A stretch of 34,763 bases of DNA from Oscillospiraceae bacterium (GTDB taxonomy: Bacteria; Bacillota; Clostridia; Saccharofermentanales; Saccharofermentanaceae), in assembly GCA_902794115.1 (NCBI GenBank), contig CADBGD010000006.1, forward strand, positions 1-34,763, read 5' to 3'. The notes beneath the pieces are model-generated. The model was not told where the DNA came from and ran no database searches. It saw nothing but the letters and a program-made list of their open reading frames with translations. Below, piece by piece: positions 24,197 to 32,130 of this stretch. Both the position numbers and the translations under genes were made by a program. How positions within the stretch are numbered: the stretch's first letter is position 1; each line of letters begins with the position of its first letter.

Positions 24197-24709
24197 ATGC
24201 TTAGACTGAGACAATACAAAGAAGCAGATGCAAAGAAGATCGCACAGTGGGTGCAGGACAAAGACGTGTTCCAGAAATGGGGCGGCGATCTTTTCGGCGA
24301 GTATCCCATTGATTCGGAGACCATCGCGGACATGTATAAGAATAAAAACGGACTTTGCGAAGAGCCGGATAATTTCTATCCCTGGGTGGCTTTTGACGAT
24401 GAAAATGGCGTGGTGGGAAGCTTCATCATGCGCTACTTAAACGGGGATACGAAGATCCTTCGTTTCGGATGGGTTGTCATCGACAGCACTATCCGCGGCA
24501 AAGGCTACGGCACCGAGATGCTGCGTCTTGGCATGAAATATGCTTTCGAGATCCTCTCTGTCGATAAGATCACCATCGGCGTTTTCGAGAATAATGACCG
24601 TGCCCATGCCTGCTATAAGAAAGTCGGTTTTCACGATGAAAGCATTACGGAAAAAGAACCGGTCAACGTCATCGAGATGGAGATCTTAAAAGAAGAGTAT
24701 TTCCGCTGA
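24197..24709 (+). CDS. GNAT acetyltransferase, RimL type
   Basis: A RimL-like GNAT (170 aa). The N-terminal strand is LRLRQYKEADAKKIAQWVQD. The central block FGWVVIDSTIRGKGYGTEMLRLGMKYAFE contains motif A (RGKGYGTEM) that binds acetyl-CoA. IGVFENNDRAHACYKKVGFH is the C-terminal motif B. The start has GGAGAG upstream. It is the last of the five GNAT genes of the window and stands 42 bases after the fusion gene. The acceptor is unknown. Confidence 0.9.
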   Translation: MLRLRQYKEADAKKIAQWVQDKDVFQKWGGDLFGEYPIDSETIADMYKNKNGLCEEPDNFYPWVAFDDENGVVGSFIMRYLNGDTKILRFGWVVIDSTIRGKGYGTEMLRLGMKYAFEILSVDKITIGVFENNDRAHACYKKVGFHDESITEKEPVNVIEMEILKEEYFR

Positions 24710-24727
24710 TAGGCAAGTCTATGGTCA

Positions 24728-24736
24728 TGCTATAAT
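24728..24736 (+). promoter_or_regulatory. Extended -10 promoter of the second zinc-ribbon operon
   Basis: TGC-TATAAT, a perfect extended -10, starts 51 bases before the ATG at 24779. The first zinc-ribbon operon (1784-1792) uses the same promoter type. Confidence 0.65.
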
Positions 24737-24778
24737 GAATCGGAAGGACAAGCGTGTCCGGGAAAGGATGTGAAGTCT

Positions 24779-25981
24779 ATGCCGCTTCTTTGCCAGAACT
24801 GTTCCGGCCCTCTCCGGTTTGATCCGGATGAAGGGAAAATGGTATGTTCCCTGTGTAACGGAAAATTCGATGTGACCCATGCCGAGAATGCCAGCCTGGT
24901 GGATCTGGATGCGATCTATCAGGATATGAGTGTACCGTTGCGGGATGAGATCCGGATCTATTCCTGTTCGACTTGCGGCGGCCACATCGTGGTCCATGGT
25001 GTAGAGATGACTTCCACCTGTCCCTACTGCGGAAACAGCGGCGTAGTCTTTGACCGGGCCACGCAGAAGAGAAGACCGGATGCGATCATTCCTTTTGCAT
25101 TTGGAAAAGAAAAAGCAGAAGAGAAACTGCGGGATCACTTGAAAAAATCCCTGTTCCTCTCCCGTGAGGCACGGAATATGGAATGGGTCAGCATACAGCC
25201 GATCTATGTTCCTTACTACCTGGTTTCTGCTGAACTGAAAAAGGTACTGACGCTGGAACATATCGAGAAAGATGAATATGGAGAAGAAATCGACCGGCAG
25301 CACATTGCCCGTTCGGTCCGTTGTCTGTTCAACAAGCTTTCGCTGGAAGCTTCTGCGGCGCTATTAAATGAAGCGAGCCATGCTGTTGAACCTTTCGATC
25401 TTTCCGGGCTTCAGACTTTTGAAGAAGGATATTTACAGGGCTTTGCTTCCGATATGGCGGATGAAGATGCAAAAGCACTTTGTGATGCGGCATCGGAGAT
25501 GTGCCGCAGCTATGTCAGCGAAGAAATAAAGAAGAAAAAAGTGATCCCGAAAGGATTTCATATATGCGGGTCGGAGGATTCCCTGAAGTTTAAAGGGAAA
25601 GCCGTATATGCGCTGTTTCCTGTATGGTTTGCCGTGGGAAAATACGGAAATAAGAGAGTAACGCTTCTGGTGAACGGCCAGACCGGTAAGGTGGGCGGCT
25701 CGCCGGTGTACGATTTCTGGAAGTATTATCTGGCGATCCTTCTTACTTCACTTATTACGATGGTGCTTATGTGTGCAATCGGAATCGGCGGGATCTATCT
25801 GGGATATCAGTTTACTGCCGCCGGATTGATCTATCCGGCAGCCGGAGTTTTTATCGGACTGGGATTTCTGTTTGCCGGGATCCTTCGTTTATTTACGAAA
25901 AATAAAGATAAGATCCGGGAGAGCATTTCGGTTTCCAAATCCGATAAACTGATCAAATTTGCCAAGAGGGAGGAGGAATAA
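24779..25981 (+). CDS. TFIIB-type zinc-ribbon membrane protein (copy 2)
   Basis: A paralogue of the 540-1754 product with the same order of parts: zinc ribbon CQNC...CSLC, second ribbon CSTCGG...CPYCGN, the IIPF strand, PIYVPYYLV, ALFPVWFAVGKYG...VNGQTGKVGGSP, then two membrane helices (about 320-345 and 350-372) and a Lys-rich tail. 400 aa. A GTG at 24770 is in frame. The ATG at 24779, ten bases beyond AAGGA, gives the same 'MPLLCQNC' start as copy 1's 'LATVCKNC', so I use it. The family function is unknown. One base separates it from its small partner gene. Confidence 0.86.
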   Translation: MPLLCQNCSGPLRFDPDEGKMVCSLCNGKFDVTHAENASLVDLDAIYQDMSVPLRDEIRIYSCSTCGGHIVVHGVEMTSTCPYCGNSGVVFDRATQKRRPDAIIPFAFGKEKAEEKLRDHLKKSLFLSREARNMEWVSIQPIYVPYYLVSAELKKVLTLEHIEKDEYGEEIDRQHIARSVRCLFNKLSLEASAALLNEASHAVEPFDLSGLQTFEEGYLQGFASDMADEDAKALCDAASEMCRSYVSEEIKKKKVIPKGFHICGSEDSLKFKGKAVYALFPVWFAVGKYGNKRVTLLVNGQTGKVGGSPVYDFWKYYLAILLTSLITMVLMCAIGIGGIYLGYQFTAAGLIYPAAGVFIGLGFLFAGILRLFTKNKDKIRESISVSKSDKLIKFAKREEE

Positions 25982-25982
25982 T

Positions 25983-26270
25983 ATGCCAATACCTATTGTG
26001 ATAATCGGAGCTGTGTATGGTATCATTACCGGCATGCTTCTTGCCATGCTGCTTTGGACATTACTGATCTCCAGACGTAATCTTTATTCCACCCCAAAGA
26101 AGCAGAATCTTCCCTACTATTCCACACGAGGTCTGGAGATTTTCGACAAGAATATGACCGATTCCTTTTTCTCGACGCCGACTCTGAATCTGAAAAACGA
26201 TAAGAAGGAAGACCGGGTAGTAAAAGAAATGCAAGAACGGCTGGAATACTTTAAGCGGAATCGTATTTGA
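25983..26270 (+). CDS. Small single-helix membrane protein, partner of zinc-ribbon copy 2
   Basis: A 95 aa protein with one long hydrophobic segment (about residues 2-27, IVIIGAVYGIITGMLLAMLL) and a basic, polar tail without recognised domains. The frame is open from 25959, but AGGAGG lies six bases upstream of the ATG at 25983, within the end of the zinc-ribbon gene. Its place, helix position and size class correspond to the gene at 52-534 behind copy 1. The tail sequences are not visibly similar. I infer that it is a membrane subunit of the zinc-ribbon protein. Confidence 0.72.
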   Translation: MPIPIVIIGAVYGIITGMLLAMLLWTLLISRRNLYSTPKKQNLPYYSTRGLEIFDKNMTDSFFSTPTLNLKNDKKEDRVVKEMQERLEYFKRNRI

Positions 26271-26282
26271 GGAGAGTTAATT

Positions 26283-26942
26283 TTGAAGACACAACTGGTC
26301 ATTTTTGATTTTGACGGAACCATCATGGACACGAGAAAACCGATCGTGTCCGCTAAACAGGAGACCATGCGGCAGATGAATCTTCCCGTTATGGACGAGG
26401 AATCTTGCGCCGAAACCATCGGATATACTGCCAAGATCGGATTTCAAAGATTATATCCGGATCTGGACGAAGACACGGTGGACCAGTGTGTGACATTGTA
26501 CCGCAAACTTTTCGATGAGCAGATCCAGATCGAGCCGCCGGAGCTTTTCCCGGGGATCCTGGATACACTGGATAAACTGGAAGATATGGGGATCACGTGC
26601 ACGATCGCCACGTCCCGGAACCGGAAATCTCTTCTTGCGTTTCTTACTCAGCTGGGCATCCGAAGCCGCTTTACCTATATCCTTGCCCAGGAAGATACCA
26701 ATCTTTTAAAGCCCAATGGCGAACCTGTGGAAAAAACACTTTCTGACCTGTCTGTTCCCGCGGAGCAGGCTCTCGTTGTCGGAGATATGCCCATGGATAT
26801 TCTCATGGGAAAAAATGCCGGAGTACGAACCTGTGGCGTGACCTATGGAAATGCATCTTCGGAGACGCTTCTTTCAGCCGGGGCAGATCATGTGATAGAT
26901 TCCATCAGTGAGCTGATCCCGATCCTTAATTCGGAAGAGTAA
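26283..26942 (+). CDS. HAD hydrolase, phosphoglycolate phosphatase-like
   Basis: A subfamily IA HAD phosphatase (219 aa). Motif I is FDFDGTIMDT with both Asp residues, the Gph-type cap includes ETIGYTAKIGFQRLYP, motif II is IATSRNRKSL, motif III Lys is in NLLKPNGEPV, and motif IV is VVGDMPMDILMGKNAG. It may act on phosphoglycolate, pyrophosphate or a nucleotide; that is not decidable. It uses a TTG start with GGAGAG six bases upstream, 12 bases after the small membrane gene. It converges on corA with only three bases between the two stop codons and no terminator. Confidence 0.9.
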   Translation: MKTQLVIFDFDGTIMDTRKPIVSAKQETMRQMNLPVMDEESCAETIGYTAKIGFQRLYPDLDEDTVDQCVTLYRKLFDEQIQIEPPELFPGILDTLDKLEDMGITCTIATSRNRKSLLAFLTQLGIRSRFTYILAQEDTNLLKPNGEPVEKTLSDLSVPAEQALVVGDMPMDILMGKNAGVRTCGVTYGNASSETLLSAGADHVIDSISELIPILNSEE

Positions 26943-26945
26943 ACT

Positions 26946-27863
26946 TTAGAGCCACTTCTTAACTTTAAAGAATACCAGGCAGGCGATCGCAATCAGGATA
27001 CATACGGCGATGACGATCGGATAGGCCAGAGGCTGAGAAAGTTCCGGCATATGCACAAAGTTCATTCCGTACCAGCCGGTGATCAGAGTCAGCGGCATGA
27101 ATACACTGGTAACGACAGTCAGGATCGTCATGATCTTATTCTGTTTCATATCGATCTGGGCCTGATTCAGATCCCGGATATGAGAAGTATAGTCGGCCAG
27201 AGAGGAGGTCATCTCATGTAGAGACTGCACTCTCTGGAAAACCAGATGGAAATATCTCTCGTTATCTTCTTTGAAGAAGGAATTCTCGTTTTCTTCCAGC
27301 TCCTGACTTAAGTCCATCAACTGGGCATAGTGGATGCGAAGATCCCGAAGTTCACTTCTGATATCGGTCAGCTCACGGATGGAACCGGTGGAGTCATCGT
27401 CCAGCACATCCTTTTCGATCTGGTCCAGCTTCGCATCGTACTGCTCGATGATCTTATAGTCCCGATGGATAATGCCTTCCAGAAAATCATAAAGGAAACG
27501 CTCCAGACAGGGATTTAAGTATCTTTTGCTCTTGACCAGCTTATCGATAAGCCGTGCGGCAAAACCTTCGTCATCGATAAAGACGATCCCTTTTTCATCC
27601 AGGGCAAAGGCAAAATTATGCCGGGGACCGGAGGTGTTTTTTCTGCTGGGAACGGAAAATGTACCTGTCAGGGAATCGATATTCACTTCCACGTGTGTGT
27701 CGGTGATCTCGTCAAGGTTGATATCCCATTCGATCCCCATACTGAACTTTTTATTGTTCCTGATCCACTCTTCGGAACTGATCACGGCCACATACTGATA
27801 CTTCAGATTCTCGAAATTCTTCGGTTTGACTTCTTCGAGCCGCTCGCCAATCTTGTAGAACAT
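26946..27863 (-). CDS. corA: CorA family divalent-cation transporter
   Basis: A Mg2+ (or Co2+/Ni2+) channel of the CorA/2-TM-GxN family (305 aa). A large N-terminal cytoplasmic alpha/beta domain and long coiled helices (about 120-240) precede two C-terminal membrane helices. The selectivity motif YGMNF stands between them (TGWYGMNFVHMPE). The last helix ends in a basic KVKKWL. The length is typical. It is read from a TATACA/TATAAA promoter (27938-27966) and its leader contains a perfect inverted repeat just ahead of the ribosome site. Transport direction and ion cannot be derived from sequence alone. Confidence 0.93.
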   Translation of the reverse strand: MFYKIGERLEEVKPKNFENLKYQYVAVISSEEWIRNNKKFSMGIEWDINLDEITDTHVEVNIDSLTGTFSVPSRKNTSGPRHNFAFALDEKGIVFIDDEGFAARLIDKLVKSKRYLNPCLERFLYDFLEGIIHRDYKIIEQYDAKLDQIEKDVLDDDSTGSIRELTDIRSELRDLRIHYAQLMDLSQELEENENSFFKEDNERYFHLVFQRVQSLHEMTSSLADYTSHIRDLNQAQIDMKQNKIMTILTVVTSVFMPLTLITGWYGMNFVHMPELSQPLAYPIVIAVCILIAIACLVFFKVKKWL

Positions 27864-27885
27864 ATCCGGAATACCCTCTCCTCTT

Positions 27886-27917
27886 CGGTCCGGAAATCAG
27901 AAGTAACTTCCGGACCG
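27886..27917 (-). promoter_or_regulatory. Inverted repeat in the corA leader
   Basis: CGGTCCGGAA and TTCCGGACCG form a perfect 10-bp stem with a 12-base loop, ending about 23 bases before the corA ATG and abutting its GAGGAGAGG ribosome region. No T-run follows on either strand, so it is not a terminator. It may be an operator or a leader structure that affects translation. Confidence 0.5.
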
Positions 27918-27937
27918 GTCATTTTCACACCCCCTAT

Positions 27938-27966
27938 TTTATATCAAAGAACCATCTCTTTGTATA
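27938..27966 (-). promoter_or_regulatory. corA promoter
   Basis: Minus strand TATACA (-35, 27966-27961), a 17-base spacer ending in TGA, and TATAAA (-10, 27943-27938). The TGn extension is present. Confidence 0.55.
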
Positions 27967-27993
27967 GGACAAGTGCATTTTGCGTGGTATAAT
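27966..27993 (+). promoter_or_regulatory. Promoter of the NimA-like flavoprotein gene
   Basis: AGGACA (-35, 27966-27971), a 16-base spacer ending in TGG, and TATAAT (-10, 27988-27993). It starts 35 bases before the ATG and is divergent from and touching the corA promoter. Confidence 0.65.
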
Positions 27994-28027
27994 AGCACCT
28001 GCAATTTTTTGAAGGAGGCACGTGCGT

Positions 28028-28510
28028 ATGGATACATTCCGGCCGATGCGGAGATTTAAGCAGCAATTAAGTGAAGAAGAATGCCGGGAGGTCCTTCGTA
28101 CGACCAAGCGTGGCGTGCTTTCTCTGATCGGCGAGCAGGGTTATCCCTACGCGATCCCGTTGAACCACTGGTTCTGTGAAGAAGACGGGCACATCTATTT
28201 TCACGGCGCGAAAGAGGGACATAAGCTGGATGCCCTGGATGCCTGCGACAAGGCATGCTTTTGCGTCTATGACGATGGATTCCGAAAAGAAGGACAGTGG
28301 GCGCTGAACATCAAAAGCGTAGTCCTTCGAGGCCATATCCGCCGGGTGGATGATGAGGAAATGGCAAGAAAGATCGGAACTGCGATAACGAAGAAATTCA
28401 CTGATGACGAAGAGTATCTGCAGCATGAGCTGGAGCACGCACTTCCCAGAGCGCAGTGCCTTGAGTTTATTCCGGTCCATATGAGCGGAAAACTCGTCAA
28501 CGAGGCGTAA
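28028..28510 (+). CDS. Pyridoxamine 5'-phosphate oxidase-like flavoprotein (NimA type)
   Basis: A split-barrel FMN-binding protein (160 aa). It has the N-terminal MRRFKQQLSEEECREVL helix, then GVLSLIGEQGYPYAIPLNHWF and IYFHGAKEGHKLDAL, which are signature segments of the family that includes NimA-type nitroimidazole reductases. CFCVYDD and VVLRGHIRRV complete the barrel. Members may bind FMN or haem and reduce small molecules; metronidazole resistance is possible for the class but not shown here. The frame starts at GTG 28022, but the ATG at 28028 has GAAGGAGG 9 bases upstream. It is followed by the AEC carrier gene after 30 bases. Confidence 0.9.
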   Translation: MDTFRPMRRFKQQLSEEECREVLRTTKRGVLSLIGEQGYPYAIPLNHWFCEEDGHIYFHGAKEGHKLDALDACDKACFCVYDDGFRKEGQWALNIKSVVLRGHIRRVDDEEMARKIGTAITKKFTDDEEYLQHELEHALPRAQCLEFIPVHMSGKLVNEA

Positions 28511-28540
28511 TCTTTTTCGGGGGCAGGGGACAGGATAAGT

Positions 28541-29479
28541 ATGGTCGCATTTAAAGCCGCATTTTTAAGCGTACTGATCGCGCTGATGTATATGTTTCCG
28601 GGCTATATTCTGGGAAAGGCGAAAAAGGCTTCTGCCGGTCATCTTTCTACGATGTCCTCGGTGCTGATCTATGTGCTTTCGCCCTGCATGATCGTGTCCT
28701 CTTTTTTCTCCATGGATTTTTCGCAGGATGCCTTACGGGATATGGGAGTCTTTTTTCTGGTCTCCTTTGCGGTGGAAGTGGCGTTTCTTCTGTCGCTTTT
28801 TCTCGTTCTGAAGAAGAAATTTCACATCAACAAATACAGAATGCTGGCCATCGGTTCCGCTCTCGGCAACTGCGGTTTTTTCGGCATGCCGCTCATTAAA
28901 GCGCTTCTTCCGGACCATCCGGAGGTGGCCTGCTATTCCTCGATCTACGTCATTTCCATGAATATCCTGGTCTTTACGGCCGCCGTATACTGCCTGACGC
29001 TGGATAAGAAATATATTTCCCTTCATTCGGCGATCATTAACCCGGCAGTGCTGTCACTTCTTGTGGGGCTTTTGCTCTACATTATCGGCGGAGCAGAGTA
29101 TTTTCCGGAGACCGTAAAAGATGGCATCAATCTTCTTGGGAAAATGACCACACCGGTATGCATGCTGATCCTGGGGATCCGGCTTTCCACGATCCGTTTT
29201 AAGGAGCTCTTTTCCGAGCCTTTCGTGTACCTGATCTGCGGCGGTAAGCTCATTTTGTTCCCGCTTATTTCTTTTGCCGTGGCGCTTCTACTGCCTGTTC
29301 CTTACGCCTTCAAGGCCAGCCTCTTTATCTTGGGCGGCGTGCCCTGCGCCTCCGTCATTCTGAACATGGCCGAGATCCACGGAAAAGAGCAGAAAATGAG
29401 CGCGAACTGCATCCTGCTTTCCACGCTTCTCTGCATTTTTACGATCCCTGTCATGTCACTTCTCCTGACCTTTTTATAA
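28541..29479 (+). CDS. AEC family transporter (auxin efflux carrier type)
   Basis: A ten-helix membrane carrier (312 aa) of the AEC/PIN-like fold with two inverted repeats of five helices. Visible family features are PGYILGKAKKAS after the first helix, SSVLIYVLSPCMIV (helix 2, with the crossing Pro), ALGNCGFFGMPLIKALLP in the middle, and LGGVPCASVILNMAEIHG plus ANCILLSTLLCIFTIP at the end. Bacterial relatives carry malate, other organic acids or unknown solutes. It is probably co-transcribed with the flavoprotein gene. The substrate is unknown. Confidence 0.92.
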   Translation: MVAFKAAFLSVLIALMYMFPGYILGKAKKASAGHLSTMSSVLIYVLSPCMIVSSFFSMDFSQDALRDMGVFFLVSFAVEVAFLLSLFLVLKKKFHINKYRMLAIGSALGNCGFFGMPLIKALLPDHPEVACYSSIYVISMNILVFTAAVYCLTLDKKYISLHSAIINPAVLSLLVGLLLYIIGGAEYFPETVKDGINLLGKMTTPVCMLILGIRLSTIRFKELFSEPFVYLICGGKLILFPLISFAVALLLPVPYAFKASLFILGGVPCASVILNMAEIHGKEQKMSANCILLSTLLCIFTIPVMSLLLTFL

Positions 29480-29555
29480 TGGAAATGCACTTTTCGGGAA
29501 GCTTTTTCTCTTAAAAAACTATACCGGTAGTCGCTGTTCTTTTTGCCTGCCCGTA

Positions 29556-29564
29556 TGGTACTAT
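29556..29564 (+). promoter_or_regulatory. Extended -10 promoter of the deacetylase gene
   Basis: TGG-TACTAT stands 40 bases before the ATG, with one mismatch in the hexamer and no clear -35. Nothing else is seen in 29480-29604. Confidence 0.5.
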
Positions 29565-29604
29565 TTTCCTAGATGAATTTCCTGCATGAAAGGATGCAAA
29601 TAAT

Positions 29605-30306
29605 ATGATACATGCTGTTTTGACCATTGATGATATCGCTTCGAAAAACACTCCGGCTTTCGTGGACTATCTTTGTGAAAAGAAGATCCCGTTTCTGATG
29701 TTTGCCTGGGGACAAAGAGTCGAAGAGCATTATGAAAATGCACTGTATGCCTTAAAGAAGGGTGCCATTATCGGAAACCACAGTTATTCCCATCCTTTCT
29801 TTTCCAAGCTTTCTTTGGAAGAAGCCATCGAAGAGATCGAAAAGAATGAAGAGATCCTGAATAAGCTCTATAAAGATGCCGGAGTCGAGAGAAAATACCG
29901 TCCCTTCCGTTTCCCGTACGGAGATAAAGGCGGGGAGAATAAGGATGCGCTTCAGAAGTATTTCCGCGAGCACGGATTCCATAAAGTGAAAGATACCCAG
30001 ATCCCGTATGCCATCTGGAAAGAGATGGGACTGGACAAAGATATCGATACCTTCTGGACATTTGATTTCGGCGAATATGAGATCCGTCCCGGAAGCGGGG
30101 TTACGATCGAGAATATTCTGGACCGGACACGACAGGTGAATCCGGAACTGGGAAAGTCACTTCTGACAGATGAGGACGGCTCGCATATTCTGATCATTCA
30201 CGCCCACGATGAGACCGAAGAACTGGTGCCGGGCTATTACCGGATCCTGATCGATCATCTGCTGGAAAACGGCTTTGTCTTTGACGCACCGGAGTTTTTC
30301 GAATAA
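29605..30306 (+). CDS. Polysaccharide deacetylase family (NodB homology) protein
   Basis: A carbohydrate esterase 4-type metal-dependent deacetylase (233 aa). It has the catalytic Asp-Asp of TIDDI (residues 9-10), metal ligands His59 and His63 in NHSYSHP, RFPYGDKGG (motif 3), a TFDFGEYE motif 4 Asp/Trp region, and LIIHAHDE (last motif). There is no signal peptide or membrane anchor, unlike cell-wall peptidoglycan deacetylases, so a cytoplasmic substrate such as a nucleotide sugar or an N-acetylated small molecule is more likely. It ends 41 bases before the convergent tenI stop. Confidence 0.88.
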   Translation: MIHAVLTIDDIASKNTPAFVDYLCEKKIPFLMFAWGQRVEEHYENALYALKKGAIIGNHSYSHPFFSKLSLEEAIEEIEKNEEILNKLYKDAGVERKYRPFRFPYGDKGGENKDALQKYFREHGFHKVKDTQIPYAIWKEMGLDKDIDTFWTFDFGEYEIRPGSGVTIENILDRTRQVNPELGKSLLTDEDGSHILIIHAHDETEELVPGYYRILIDHLLENGFVFDAPEFFE

Positions 30307-30347
30307 GAGATCCGGATATTTCCTGATAGAAGTTTTTCCCGTAAAAA

Positions 30348-30911
30348 CTACAGTTCCATGGCCGAGGACATGATGCAGGCCCCGAAGGCGCCGGCGTCCA
30401 TGACTTCAGAAAGGTTCTCTTTCGAGATGCCTCCGATGGCATAGACGGGAAGATCCGTATTCCGGCAGATATCTGAAAGAAGAGAAAGCCCGCGTGGCGG
30501 AAGATCCTTTTTACAGTCAGTTTTGAAAACGTGTCCGAAGGTGACATAGTTGACCCCGAAGGACTCGGCTTTCTTCAGCTGCTCGAGGCTATGCACCGAT
30601 GTGCCGAGAAGGGAAAACCGGGAAGACAGATCCTGGGTGAGAAGCGGAAGCGGCATGTGGAGGCGTTCCACATGAAGTTTTTCTGCCACTTCCGGAAAGG
30701 CATGGATCGTCAGTTCCACACCGCACGTTTCACAGGCGGAAAGGACCTTTTCCGCCAATGCCAGATACGCATCCGGTGAAAGGTCCTTTTCCCGCAGGAT
30801 CACACGGGTGATGCCGGCATTCCGGATCCTGGGGATCTGTTCCCACAAAGGCCGGGGACAGAGATTTCGAGCCGTTACGGCGATGATATTTTTCCCCTCA
30901 AATAAACACAT
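30348..30911 (-). CDS. tenI: Thiazole tautomerase TenI
   Basis: A TIM-barrel protein of the ThiE/TenI family (187 aa) that aromatises the thiazole made by ThiG. The C-terminal half carries the TenI hallmark SVHSLEQ...YVTFGHVFKTDCKK...RGLSLLSDI...PVYAIGGI, almost the pattern of B. subtilis TenI. The ThiE motif for binding the pyrimidine pyrophosphate (HLGQxD) is missing: LHMPLPLL stands there. So I call it TenI and not ThiE. The ATG overlaps the thiH end by 14 bases. It closes the thiazole operon. The C-terminal residues are at the operon end, with no clear terminator beyond. Confidence 0.82.
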   Translation of the reverse strand: MCLFEGKNIIAVTARNLCPRPLWEQIPRIRNAGITRVILREKDLSPDAYLALAEKVLSACETCGVELTIHAFPEVAEKLHVERLHMPLPLLTQDLSSRFSLLGTSVHSLEQLKKAESFGVNYVTFGHVFKTDCKKDLPPRGLSLLSDICRNTDLPVYAIGGISKENLSEVMDAGAFGACIMSSAMEL

Positions 30912-32118
30912 AATCGTTTAACACCGGCTGAAGTCCGCGCCCTTTTATGGCTTCGATGACTTCCGCCAAAGATCTGCCGTCACTGATCTCAAACTGGGAA
31001 TCACCTTCGCCTTCGTCTCCTTCCACATGACTTCCGATTCCGGTACTGACACCGGCGGAGATCTTCGTTGCGCACATTCCGATGACGTGATCACGGAATT
31101 CGGCCCGCTCTCTGGTCGAGATGGTAATGCCGGCAAAAGGCATAAAGATCCGGTAGGCGCACATGACCTGCAGGAGCTGCTTTTCATGGACATCCTTCGG
31201 ATTGATCTTATCGTTATTGATGATGGGACGAAGCCGCGGACAGCTGAAAGAGATCTCCGCGTGCGGGTATTTTCTTTGAATCAGATAAGCGTGATTTCCC
31301 ACGGCAAATGCATCTTTCCGGAAGTCAGAAAGGCCTAATAAGGCGGCAAAGGCCACACCGCGCATGCCACCGCGGACAGCCCGTTCCTGTGCATTGAGAC
31401 GATACGGGAAGACCCGCTTGTGACCAGCCAGATGTAGCTGCTCGTAGCGTTCGCTGTCGTAGGTCTCCTGAAAGACCGTCACATAGTCGGCGCCGCATTT
31501 ATGGATGTAGGCATATTCGTCGGTATTCATGGGATAGACTTCCACACCCACGTTCTTAAAGTACTCATGGGCGATCTCGCAGGCCCGTCCGATATACTTC
31601 ACGTCACTCATCTTCTTGCTTTCGCCGGTAAGGATCAGGACTTCTTCCATGCCGGTTTTGGCGATGGCTTCCATCTCTCTTCGGATCCCGTCCTCATCCA
31701 GTTTGGCCCGGCGGATCTTGTTCTTGCAGTTGAAACCGCAGTAGATACAGTAGTTCTCGCAGTAATTCGAAATATAAAGCGGGGTGAAAAGAAGGACAGA
31801 ATTTCCGAAATGCTTCTGTGTTTCTTTGGTGGCTCTTCTGGCCATCTGCTCAAGAAAAGGCTCGGCGGCCGGCGAAAGAAGTGCGCCGAAATCGTCAGGG
31901 GAAAGGTATTCCTTTTCCAGCGCCCGCTTTACATCAGAGGCGGTGTAGCGGGTATAATCGTAGTCTTCCATGGCGCGGATGACCTTCTCCTGGATATCTG
32001 AATCCGATAGGATCTCCATGTCCGGAAGATACTTCATGTGATCGGACCTGGCCTGGTTTTCTTCCACCTCCCGGATACCGATTTCTTCATTCATTTCCAT
32101 TTCTTCTTTATGATCCAT
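30898..32118 (-). CDS. thiH: 2-iminoacetate synthase ThiH (tyrosine lyase)
   Basis: A radical-SAM enzyme that cleaves tyrosine to dehydroglycine and p-cresol, giving the glycine imine for ThiG. It is used by anaerobes in place of the oxidase ThiO. The radical-SAM triad is C-x3-C-x2-C in CENYCIYCGF (near residue 123), after LFTPLYISNY. Other family blocks are VLILTGESKKMSDV, YPMNTDEYAY, VFQETYDSERYEQLH and KRVFPYRLNAQERAVRGGMRGV. The end FEISDGRSLAEV...GLQPVLNDYV is typical. The length (406 aa) is slightly above the E. coli enzyme because of an acidic 30-residue start. AAGGAGG precedes the ATG, 12 bases after thiG. Confidence 0.96.
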   Translation of the reverse strand: MDHKEEMEMNEEIGIREVEENQARSDHMKYLPDMEILSDSDIQEKVIRAMEDYDYTRYTASDVKRALEKEYLSPDDFGALLSPAAEPFLEQMARRATKETQKHFGNSVLLFTPLYISNYCENYCIYCGFNCKNKIRRAKLDEDGIRREMEAIAKTGMEEVLILTGESKKMSDVKYIGRACEIAHEYFKNVGVEVYPMNTDEYAYIHKCGADYVTVFQETYDSERYEQLHLAGHKRVFPYRLNAQERAVRGGMRGVAFAALLGLSDFRKDAFAVGNHAYLIQRKYPHAEISFSCPRLRPIINNDKINPKDVHEKQLLQVMCAYRIFMPFAGITISTRERAEFRDHVIGMCATKISAGVSTGIGSHVEGDEGEGDSQFEISDGRSLAEVIEAIKGRGLQPVLNDYVFI

Positions 32119-32130
32119 TTTCCTGCCTCC

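Noticed and set aside
30331-30349. AGTTTTT/AAAAACT repeat between the deacetylase and tenI as a bidirectional terminator
   Set aside because: The stem is pure A/T apart from one pair and overlaps the tenI stop codon; stability would be low.
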